Origin: an uncultured Collinsella sp.
GTDB lineage: Bacteria > Actinomycetota > Coriobacteriia > Coriobacteriales > Coriobacteriaceae
Direction of reading: 5' to 3'
Assembly (NCBI GenBank): GCA_937969105.1
Contig: CALBUZ010000071.1
Coordinates: 1-5,796 of the forward strand
DNA: 5,796 bases
Of this stretch, positions 1 through 5,670 are shown one piece after another. The notes beneath the pieces are model-generated. The model worked only from the letters and a program-made list of their open reading frames with translations. It was not told the origin of the DNA and searched no databases. The position numbers and the translations under genes are program-made. Each line of letters starts with the position of its first letter. The first letter of the stretch is position 1.

Positions 1-560
1 TCATCGCGGTTAAGGGCAACCATCTCACCAACACGCATTCCAGAGGACGCAAGAAGGTCTATCATCGCAAGATCGCGGACATTGCAGCAGTTGTCCCGCA
101 TGATTTCCAATGCCTCGTCGGTATAGGTTTCCTTGATCACTTTTGCCGTTTTTACCTTGTGGATCCGGCGTACCGGGCTTTTTACGATGTAATCCTCATC
201 TTCAAGCCACGAAAAGAAGCTCGACATGATACGACGTATATTATCGATTGTGACCTTACTAGAACCGCGTTTCACCTCGTAATCATTGAGATAGCGGCGC
301 AAGTCGTCGCTCTCAACCTGGGTATAGGGCTTAGCAAGCGCTGTGTTCATATGCCGTAGGGTTGCCTCATAGTATGCAATGGTTTTAGGAGAGCATCCCT
401 CGACCTCTTTAGCGGTGAGAAAGAGCGCAAGCAGATCTTGCCCTGGCTCTGTTTGTTTCGGTCCGAGTACCCGTCTAAGCGTAATGGTTAGATGTTTGAG
501 CTGGTGTGGGTCGAGAAGGCCCTGCATTTCCGAAAGTACGGTATTGATGACAGTTTCCAC
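1..560 (-). CDS. Tyrosine recombinase (XerC/XerD-like), N-terminal part, runs off the left edge
   Basis: Partial gene; about 186 codons are visible, reading leftwards to the edge. Residues from the chosen start: an N-terminal SAM-like core-binding domain (about 35-115, with SPKTIAYYEATLRHM and RRYLNDYEV, then IRRIMSSFFSWLEDEDYI), and the start of the catalytic domain with LAMIDLLASSGMRVGEMVAL. The Arg of GMRVGEM (about residue 176, codon 35-33) matches the first catalytic Arg of the family; the HxxR box and the Tyr nucleophile lie outside the window. The start chosen is GTG at 560-558, preceded five bases away by AAAGGA; a GTG at 590-588 is an alternative. No stop codon separates this frame from the HsdS-like half gene upstream, so it could also be made as a fusion. 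Its position beside an hsdS half bracketed by inverted repeats suggests it shuffles hsdS. Family confidence is high; role and exact start are inferred. Confidence 0.88.
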   Translation of the reverse strand, partial: METVINTVLSEMQGLLDPHQLKHLTITLRRVLGPKQTEPGQDLLALFLTAKEVEGCSPKTIAYYEATLRHMNTALAKPYTQVESDDLRRYLNDYEVKRGSSKVTIDNIRRIMSSFFSWLEDEDYIVKSPVRRIHKVKTAKVIKETYTDEALEIMRDNCCNVRDLAMIDLLASSGMRVGEMVALNRD

Positions 561-1304
561 GCTGTTCCTTTCGTCGAGTACGATAGCCACAGTGTGGACG
601 GCGCGTTGTACATAGTGAAGTAAATGGCTATTTAGCTGCGTGAGGTTAACCTCTGAAACATCAATCTCGCCCGACATGAGTTTGGGGAGAAGACTATCGC
701 GAAAAACAGCAAGCTTTCGAGCTCCAATCTTACTCATGACATACTGATCAATAATCGGCTGCATAAGCTGAGTTTGGCTTAGAAGAATATTTTCAGGTGG
801 AATAACAACTTCGGACTCTGCCAACGCGCTGCGCTTGATATGCCCCATTGTCGTTGCACGGTCTTTGGCAAGCATAATAAATCGTGCTAAATGATGTTTG
901 GTCCAGCCATAATAGAACCAGCTTGGATACGCAGAAGAAGTCACTTTAAATAGATGCTGATTTAGACCGGCGTTCCCGCCCGCCCAAAAATCCAGCAATA
1001 GGGTCCCGGACCAAGAGAAAATGAGGTCACCGTCGTGAACCTTAGCGCTATCGACAATGCCACTCTTGCAACGCTCGGCATCGCTTCCGCAAAAGCCTTG
1101 TCCCAGTTCGCGAATTTTCAGCACGGGTAGACCTTCATCTCCAGTGTCTGGGCGGAACTTTTGCATTGCAAGTCCGTTTTTATAGTCAGCAATGTCCAGC
1201 AAAGAAGCGGTATCCCAATCAGAACCCGCGTCGTCTATTAAACGTTGAAAGATCAAGTCGAACAGTTCTTCTAAATAGCCATTTAGCTGAAACCCTACGA
1301 CCAT
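561..1304 (-). CDS. Half-length type I restriction specificity subunit (HsdS-like, one target recognition domain), in frame with the recombinase
   Basis: Starting at ATG 1304-1302, the frame encodes about 230 HsdS-like residues. It opens with QLNGYLEELFDLIFQRLI (a conserved-region helix), then a single target recognition domain with typical HsdS phrases: LLDIADYKNGLAMQKF, LPVLKIRELGQGF, DGDLIFSWSGTL, GGNAGLNQHLFKV and VVIPPENILLSQTQL. It closes with the second conserved helix and the C-terminal signature RDSLLPKLMSGEIDVSEV. A full HsdS has two such domains and about 400 residues, so this is one half. HsdS sets the DNA sequence recognised by the HsdM/HsdR complex. There is no good ribosome binding site at 1304 and no visible promoter between it and the terminator at 1329-1367, so I infer a silent donor cassette. 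The frame does not stop at the end of HsdS homology but continues into the recombinase. GC is visibly lower than in genes to the right, suggesting horizontal acquisition. Confidence 0.85.
621..635. repeat. Inverted-repeat recombination site, left copy
   Basis: TAAATGGCTATTTAG is the exact reverse complement of 1271-1285. The arms TAAAT/ATTTA are palindromic around the core GGCT, as in tyrosine-recombinase sites. On the coding (minus) strand, with its flanking CAG, it encodes QLNSHL just after the HsdS C-terminal signature and before the recombinase. Role inferred from sequence and context. Confidence 0.75.
1271..1285. repeat. Inverted-repeat recombination site, right copy
   Basis: CTAAATAGCCATTTA is the exact inverse of 621-635, with 635 bp between the two copies. 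It lies at the very start of the HsdS half; on the coding strand it encodes QLNGYL (residues 6-11). With 2 core mismatches it also matches the left copy as a direct repeat over 18 bp including the adjoining CAG codon, because the arms are palindromic. The core (AGCC here, GGCT on the left) is identical only in inverted orientation. Confidence 0.75.
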
Positions 1305-1328
1305 TCGGATGTCATATCCCCGCAATAC

Positions 1329-1367
1329 AAAAAACGGGGCAGCTCACGCTCCTGCGAACTGCCCCGT
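1329..1367 (-). terminator. Rho-independent terminator of the zinc-ribbon gene
   Basis: Read on the minus strand, a 9-bp perfect stem (ACGGGGCAG / CTGCCCCGT at 1334-1342 and 1359-1367) with a 16-base loop is followed by a run of six T. It begins 42 bases past the stop codon at 1410-1412. It should also shield the HsdS half gene, which starts 25 bases further on, from read-through. Confidence 0.9.
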
Positions 1368-1409
1368 ATCCCCGGCCATCACGCTACAGCGCCAACCAGC
1401 GCCACTCCC

Positions 1410-2747
1410 CTACTTACCAAATATCGCGCCAAACAAACCCTTGCGTTTGGGCTTCTCCTCTCGGTAGGAACCCTCGGCTACGGCTGTAACCTGCCGCGGC
1501 TGCTCGCCGCCTCCACGGCGCACGATCTGGTATAGGAAGGGCGATTTAACGTATTTGACCTCGATGGGCGTGGCGTGCACGGTGCTTTCGCTCGACAGCA
1601 TCACGTTGGGATTGAGCGGTGCCACCACATGCGTTTCGCGCTTGTCGCTAAACACCACCGCGGCCGCGCGGCCCGTCTGGCCGTTCACGGCGATGCGCAC
1701 TTGCTCGCCGTCGCGGCTATCCGACGCCGGCCGATCGACAAAGTAGACCGGTACCATCACCAGGCCGTCCTTGTGCTTGCGAGCCTTGCGCGCCCAGGCG
1801 CGGATGCTCTTTTTATTGAGCCCCAGCACCGCCTCGGCATCGTTGCCGGCAATGTCGAGCGCCAGCTTATCAATGACCACCTGGTCCTTGGTAGACGCAT
1901 CGTCGGAAACGACGCGGAAGTCGCCCTCCTGCATAGCGGGATCGAACGGCCCAACCTTGCCAAAGTCCCACGGCTCCAAAATGCCCATAAGGCAAACATC
2001 CAGGTAGTTGGCCCTGGGATATGCCCAGTCGAGCACCTCGTAGTACACCAGGGTCTCCTTGCTCAGGCCCTTGCCCGGGAAGGACGCCATCATGCGCAGG
2101 TCCGCCAGCGCCATGGGGAAATAGAAGAGCATCATGTCGTTTTGGATCGCGTCTTCCACGTCGTGCCCGGCAAAGGCATCGGGATACTGACGCACCAGCT
2201 GCAGCGCGTTGGCACGCGCCTGCTGCGGCGAGATTTCACAGGGAATGTCCCGTTCAGGTACATACTCCGCACCCACGCCCATGGTCAGGCGTTTGCTAAA
2301 CGTACCGGGCTTGAGCAGGTCGGCCACGCCGATCTTATTGCCGCAGGACGGGCACTCAAACACGCGTTGGGTCGACTCGCCCTCAAAGGACGCGCCGCAG
2401 AAGGGACAGGGAATGCTCACATGCGTCGCCTCTTGGAACTCCTGCGCCGTGCCGCGATCTTCCCACAGCAGATGCTCCAGAACCGACTGATTGCGCCAGT
2501 GCGAATTGAAGAAATACCAGTCCGGGTCCTCCGGGCGCTCGAGTTGCGACACATGCGTGAGCTTGAGCAATCCGTCAACCACCGTCAGCGGCGCATGACG
2601 GATACCTAGGGCGCTCTTGGGCTCCCCGGCGTCCGCTTGCCACGGAATAACCGTTTCGCAATAGGCGCACTCAAAGCTGCGCTTTGCCTGGTGCGAATAC
2701 ATGGGGCCGCCGCAGTTTTGGCATTTAATGGCAAACATCTCGTCCAT
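1410..2747 (-). CDS. Tandem zinc-ribbon cytosolic protein, TFIIB-type zinc ribbon family (YdjG-like)
   Basis: This 445-aa protein has two zinc ribbons of identical layout: C9-x2-C12-x14-C27-x2-C30 and C114-x2-C117-x14-C132-x2-C135. A mixed, Trp/Tyr-rich region without membrane segments follows. Late in the protein come VMVPVYFVD and VRIAVNGQTGR, which resemble the C-terminal signature of Firmicutes/Actinobacteria proteins annotated 'TFIIB-type zinc ribbon', such as B. subtilis YdjG, encoded near a PspA homologue. The tail is basic and amphipathic (KPKRKGLFGAIFGK), possibly contacting membrane or nucleic acid. The start is ATG 2747-2745, because AAAGGAGG sits eight bases upstream (2756-2763); a frame extension to 2933 is open but low-complexity and lacks this signal. 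The molecular function is unknown; the YdjG link is from memory of motifs. It is transcribed alone and ends at the terminator at 1329-1367. Confidence 0.85.
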   Translation of the reverse strand: MDEMFAIKCQNCGGPMYSHQAKRSFECAYCETVIPWQADAGEPKSALGIRHAPLTVVDGLLKLTHVSQLERPEDPDWYFFNSHWRNQSVLEHLLWEDRGTAQEFQEATHVSIPCPFCGASFEGESTQRVFECPSCGNKIGVADLLKPGTFSKRLTMGVGAEYVPERDIPCEISPQQARANALQLVRQYPDAFAGHDVEDAIQNDMMLFYFPMALADLRMMASFPGKGLSKETLVYYEVLDWAYPRANYLDVCLMGILEPWDFGKVGPFDPAMQEGDFRVVSDDASTKDQVVIDKLALDIAGNDAEAVLGLNKKSIRAWARKARKHKDGLVMVPVYFVDRPASDSRDGEQVRIAVNGQTGRAAAVVFSDKRETHVVAPLNPNVMLSSESTVHATPIEVKYVKSPFLYQIVRRGGGEQPRQVTAVAEGSYREEKPKRKGLFGAIFGK

Positions 2748-2755
2748 GGAAACGT

Positions 2756-2763
2756 CCTCCTTT
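2756..2763 (-). promoter_or_regulatory. Shine-Dalgarno site that fixes the zinc-ribbon start
   Basis: On the minus strand AAAGGAGG lies eight bases before ATG 2747. This near-perfect anti-16S match favours the 445-aa product over the longer open frame reaching 2933. Confidence 0.85.
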
Positions 2764-2776
2764 GCGCAGGGGCTGT

Positions 2777-2823
2777 CGACATTAAGTATGTCGGGCAGGC
2801 AGGCACATGCCCATACCCATGTG
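2777..2823. promoter_or_regulatory. Two short palindromes upstream of the zinc-ribbon gene (possible operators)
   Basis: CGACAT-TAAGT-ATGTCG (2777-2793) is a perfect 6-5-6 inverted repeat 30 bases upstream of the zinc-ribbon start codon. CACATG-CCCATACC-CATGTG (2804-2823) is a perfect 6-8-6 inverted repeat ten bases further. Both lie in the 261-base divergent gap 2748-3008. They could be repressor sites or RNA hairpins in the 5' leader. I see no convincing -10/-35 pair for either gene in this gap. Confidence 0.3.
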
Positions 2824-3008
2824 GCCCAAAATGGAGCACTCGGTCGGACGGGAAGGCGCAGTGAACTCGGAGGCGCGCGGATAGTCGCCCCCTCTGCCTC
2901 GCGCCCGTTAGCGCCGGCAGACCATTGCTGCATTTTCTGAGCATCGGCACACGTTGCGCCTGTGCGAGCTACACTATCCCCTTAAACATGATTGTGAGGA
3001 CGATCGTT

Positions 3009-4190
3009 ATGCTATTTGTAAATCGGCTGGTACATACGCTTGTTCCCGGCAGCGAAAGCGAGCCGGTCGATACCTCCTGCCGCACCAACGCGGGTTTTGC
3101 CGCAAGCCTCATCTGCATCGGCCTCAACATCACGCTGTGCTTGGCCAAGGGCATAGCCGGTCTGCTCGCGGGCTCCGTCTCGCTTATCGCCGATGCCTTC
3201 AACAACCTTTCCGACGCCTCGAGCAACATCGTGAGCCTGCTCGGATTCCGCCTTGCCAGCCGCCCGGCCGACGAGGGGCACCCCTATGGCCACGGCCGCT
3301 ACGAGTACCTCGCCGGCTTGTTTGTCGCCGTTCTCGTTTGCGCCGTCGGCATCAACCTGATCCTGGAGTCGGTCACCAAGATCATCAAGCCCTCCCCCAC
3401 CGCGTATTCGGCGCTCTCCATGGCAGCCCTTGTCCTGTCCATGCTCGTCAAGTTTTGGATGGCGGCGTTCAACCGCACGCTGGGCAACCGCATCGATTCC
3501 GAGACGCTTATCGCCACGGCGCAGGATTCCAAAAACGATGTCATTACCTCGGCCTCGGTCCTGGCCGCAGCGCTTATTTCGCAGACGACTGAGTTTGACC
3601 TCGATGGCTGGGCAGGCCTGGGCGTGGGCATCTTCATCTGCATCAGCGGCATGGGCCTGGTGCGCGACGCCATCAGCCCGCTGTTGGGGCAAGCGCCCGA
3701 CCCCAAGCTCGTCCAGGCAATCCGCGACAAGATCATGTCGTATCCGCAGGTCCTAGGCACGCACGACCTCATGGTGCACGACTACGGTCCCGGCCGCCAG
3801 TTTGCCAGCGCACACGTGGAAATGCCCGGCGAGGGCGATGCGTTTGAACATCACGAGATCCTGGACACCATCGAGCACGATATCAAACGGCAGATGGGCA
3901 TCGGTATCACGCTACACTGCGACCCCATCGCCACCACCGGCGGCGACCTGCGCGGCTGGGTCAAGCGCGGCATAGCGCAAATCGACCCCACGCTCTCCAT
4001 CCATGACCTGCACGAGCACGACGGGTTCGTTTCGTTTGACCTGGTGCGTCCCGACGGCTTTGACATATCCGACGAGGAGCTGCTGGAGCTCGTCACGCGC
4101 ATCGTGCACGAGCGCCGGCCCGATGCCTCGTGCGTCGTCACATTTGACTCCGGCTTTAGCTCGCCCGAGCGTCCGGCCGAGCAGCTGTAA
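3009..4190 (+). CDS. Cation diffusion facilitator (CDF) metal efflux transporter, probably Mn2+ (MntE-like)
   Basis: This 393-aa inner-membrane antiporter has the CDF plan of six membrane helices followed by a cytoplasmic ferredoxin-like domain. TM1-TM2 spans about residues 28-82 and carries SVSLIADAFNNLSDASSN; the loop HPYGHGRYEYLAG is the family signature. The TM2 metal ligands read N65-x3-D69 and the TM5 ligands D173-x3-D177 (QDSKNDV). Zn2+ CDFs normally have His in one of these places; the ND/DD set is typical of Mn2+ exporters such as pneumococcal MntE. The C-terminal domain contains ASAHVEMPG and ITLHCDP. An extra ~80 residues after it (from about 315) include LSIHDLHEHDGFVSFDLV, longer than minimal CDFs. 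The start at ATG 3009 was chosen because GAGGA precedes it by eight bases (2996-3000); in-frame ATGs at 2925 and 2988 lack a site. CDF identity is certain; the metal is inferred. Confidence 0.93.
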   Translation: MLFVNRLVHTLVPGSESEPVDTSCRTNAGFAASLICIGLNITLCLAKGIAGLLAGSVSLIADAFNNLSDASSNIVSLLGFRLASRPADEGHPYGHGRYEYLAGLFVAVLVCAVGINLILESVTKIIKPSPTAYSALSMAALVLSMLVKFWMAAFNRTLGNRIDSETLIATAQDSKNDVITSASVLAAALISQTTEFDLDGWAGLGVGIFICISGMGLVRDAISPLLGQAPDPKLVQAIRDKIMSYPQVLGTHDLMVHDYGPGRQFASAHVEMPGEGDAFEHHEILDTIEHDIKRQMGIGITLHCDPIATTGGDLRGWVKRGIAQIDPTLSIHDLHEHDGFVSFDLVRPDGFDISDEELLELVTRIVHERRPDASCVVTFDSGFSSPERPAEQL

Positions 4191-4197
4191 TCGACAG

Positions 4198-4268
4198 CAA
4201 AACGGGACGCAGGACCGCCGACCAACGCGCCTACGCGCCCGGTCACGCGATCCTGCGCCCCGTTTTTG
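4198..4268. terminator. Bidirectional terminator shared by two convergent genes
   Basis: Long stem: AACGGGACGCAGGACCGC (4201-4218) pairs with GCGATCCTGCGCCCCGTT (4247-4264), with two mismatches. A smaller nested hairpin (GACC..GGTC around GCGC..GCGC) sits in the loop. A-run on the left and T-run on the right make it work for the CDF gene (plus) and the membrane protein gene (minus). Confidence 0.88.
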
Positions 4269-4300
4269 TTTGCACTGCTAAGGCTCTATCCGCTCGACCG

Positions 4301-5257
4301 CTAGTTCCCCTGCGCGCCCGAAATGCCGTTTTGCAGGGCATCCCAGGCATTCGTTGCCATATCGCCCAAGTTCTGTGCGGTATCGCCGAGATTCTGAGCC
4401 GTGTCACCCAGCTCTTGGGCCTTATCCCCAAGCTCCTGGGCCTTGTTGCTCAGGTCTTCCAGCGTGTTGGAGCTCGAGCTGTCCGTGGTGCCCTGGTCGC
4501 CGGACGCGTTGCCCGACGAGCCGTCCTTGCGCGTGAGCTGAATCTCGAGGTTACCGTTGTCGTTATAGTAGGCAGACGTCACGACCCAATTGGCATCGAC
4601 AACGGGCGTCGAGCCGTCATCGGTCAGAATCACGGCGTTCGAAAGATCGGCCCCGCGCGACTTGAGGAGCTTCTTGGCGTTGGACCAGTACTGACCCGGG
4701 ATATCGCTCAGGCCGACGGTGCCGGACTGGGCAGTCTCGGTCTGCTCGGCCGTGGTATCAGTCGTGGTGCCCCGCTTGTTGAGCATGCCCGACACAATGG
4801 CAAACACAACCGACAAGGCAAAGAAGATCGCCAGCACGATGAGGATCTTCTTAATCACGCTCGACGAACGCGAAGGCTTCTTCTCCTCGTCCTCGCCATA
4901 CTGAGGGATGGACTTGGGATACTCACGATACGGCTCGCGCGCATACCGGTCACGCGACTCGTAGCGAGGCTGTGCCGTACGCGGCATATACGTCGTCTGT
5001 TGAGGCTGCGGAATGGGATTCTGCAGCAGGTCATCATAAGGGTCTGCCGCCGCGTTGCCGTAGGGGCTCTGCGACGAGGCGCCATACGGGTCCTGCGCTG
5101 CGTTTCCGTAATTCACAACGCGCGTGGGATCGGCCGACGCCTGCGTCGTATCGGGGGCAGCGTAGCCGGGATTCGGCACGACGCGGGTCTCATCGGCGCC
5201 ATTGCCCGTCCGCGGGGAGCCGTAGCCGCCCATTACGGTCGTCTTATCCTGGTCCAT
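4301..5257 (-). CDS. Single-pass membrane protein with disordered Pro/Gln-rich cytoplasmic arm and C-terminal heptad repeats; function unknown
   Basis: Not recognised as a named family. The 318 residues divide clearly. Residues 1-133: polar, disordered, with DKTTV (4-8), DETRV (22-26) and DPTRV (43-47), three DPYG-like repeats (57-75), a Pro/Gln stretch and an acidic-basic juxtamembrane segment. About 136-158: one hydrophobic helix (IKKILIVLAIFFALSVVFAIV). 160-180: Thr-rich linker. About 181-245: a small extracytoplasmic domain (DIPGQYWSNAKKLLKSRGA ... ANWVVTSAYY ... LEIQLTRK), faintly PASTA-like but not assignable. 250-265: Ser/Gly linker. 266-306: heptads of the form xAQxLGD. The charge pattern suggests the N-terminus is inside. 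Start ATG 5257 has AAAGGA about eight bases upstream. The spaced DxTxV motifs resemble Ser/Thr-kinase/FHA target sequences of actinobacteria (inference). It converges with the CDF gene and diverges from the Cys-rich gene. Confidence 0.85.
   Translation of the reverse strand: MDQDKTTVMGGYGSPRTGNGADETRVVPNPGYAAPDTTQASADPTRVVNYGNAAQDPYGASSQSPYGNAAADPYDDLLQNPIPQPQQTTYMPRTAQPRYESRDRYAREPYREYPKSIPQYGEDEEKKPSRSSSVIKKILIVLAIFFALSVVFAIVSGMLNKRGTTTDTTAEQTETAQSGTVGLSDIPGQYWSNAKKLLKSRGADLSNAVILTDDGSTPVVDANWVVTSAYYNDNGNLEIQLTRKDGSSGNASGDQGTTDSSSSNTLEDLSNKAQELGDKAQELGDTAQNLGDTAQNLGDMATNAWDALQNGISGAQGN
4361..4444 (-). repeat. Four imperfect tandem 21-bp repeats encoding heptads
   Basis: Units begin at 4361, 4382, 4403 and 4424. 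On the coding strand they give KAQELGD / TAQNLGD-type heptads; degenerate units flank both sides. Third-position differences between units suggest an old, selected repeat, not a fresh slippage product. Confidence 0.75.
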
Positions 5258-5302
5258 GCAACGATTCCTTTCCGTCGCCCGTAAGCATCAAGTTATCCAT
5301 GC

Positions 5303-5328
5303 ATTCTACCCGCGCAAAAGCCTATGAT
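5303..5328. promoter_or_regulatory. Divergent promoter candidates (-10-like boxes)
   Basis: The 138-base divergent gap 5258-5395 holds TATGAT on the plus strand (5323-5328), 5/6 to the -10 consensus and 67 bases before the Cys-rich gene. On the minus strand TAGAAT (5303-5308), also 5/6, lies 45 bases before the membrane-protein gene. No good -35 box is seen at 17 bases for either, so this is tentative. Confidence 0.35.
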
Positions 5329-5395
5329 GGGCAAAGCCCGCCGGTATCTACAAGACATGCGCGGCCGACGGTCACAAGCGAATCGAGGATATGCC

Positions 5396-5632
5396 ATGGC
5401 AAAAAGCAAGCTCATCAAAGACACGACGCGCGCCGAACGTGAGGAGATCATCAAGCTAGCGCTCGCTGGCTGCGGCAATGGCAGTTGCGACAACTGCGGA
5501 AGTTGCAGCTTGGGAGCCGGCGATCCGTATGGCACCTACCAGCCCTACATTGACGGCGAGATGGAAATCGCCGACATCAACATGATGGTCGCCGAGCGCA
5601 ACGCTAAACTCTTCGGCCTCCAGCGCGGCTAA
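5396..5632 (+). CDS. Small Cys-rich protein (78 aa), probable metal or Fe-S binder, function unknown
   Basis: Not recognised as a characterised family. The 78-residue soluble protein has a charged N-terminal helix (about 8-24, TTRAEREEIIKLALAG), a tight cysteine cluster C26-x4-C31-x2-C34-x2-C37 in a Gly/Ser-rich loop, a DPYGTYQPYIDGE segment (43-55) and a C-terminal helix (56-75, with ADINMMVAERNAKLFG). Four closely spaced Cys without a signal peptide suggest binding of Zn2+ or an iron-sulfur cluster in the cytoplasm; disulfides are unlikely there. The start at ATG 5396 is supported by GAGGA a few bases upstream (5385-5389). An in-frame ATG at 5324 overlaps the promoter-like box and lacks a binding site, so it was not used. 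The gene is monocistronic as far as the window shows; a weak hairpin without a T-run follows at 5644-5670. Confidence 0.8.
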   Translation: MAKSKLIKDTTRAEREEIIKLALAGCGNGSCDNCGSCSLGAGDPYGTYQPYIDGEMEIADINMMVAERNAKLFGLQRG

Positions 5633-5670
5633 TGATCCCTTCTTGGGCTGTGCACCAAAAAATGCGCCCA

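Noticed and set aside
159..615. Two short plus-strand open frames in the recombinase region
   Set aside because: No ribosome binding sites or recognisable motifs; the minus strand encodes a recombinase across the same bases.
1575..2609. A long open frame on the plus strand (about 344 codons) opposite the zinc-ribbon gene
   Set aside because: His/Arg/Leu-rich product with no domain, typical of an antisense shadow in GC-rich DNA; the minus strand has clear zinc ribbons and a strong ribosome binding site.
2748..2933. N-terminal extension of the zinc-ribbon protein
   Set aside because: Open by chance: low-complexity translation, no ribosome binding site, and the AAAGGAGG at 2756-2763 clearly serves ATG 2747.
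3012..3692. Minus-strand open frame inside the CDF gene
   Set aside because: Asp/Gly/Arg-rich shadow of the transporter, whose membrane helices and metal motifs are unambiguous.
4331..5284. A long open frame on the plus strand (about 317 codons) opposite the membrane protein
   Set aside because: Repetitive Arg/Val/Leu composition mirrors the opposite gene's codons; no start signal, and it overlaps the other gene completely.
5329..5339. GGGC-AAA-GCCC mini hairpin before the Cys-rich gene
   Set aside because: Four-bp stem with a three-base loop and no T-run; too small to call a terminator or regulatory element.
5644..5670. Weak hairpin after the Cys-rich gene
   Set aside because: The stem has a three-base bulge and is not followed by a T-run, so a terminator call is not supported.
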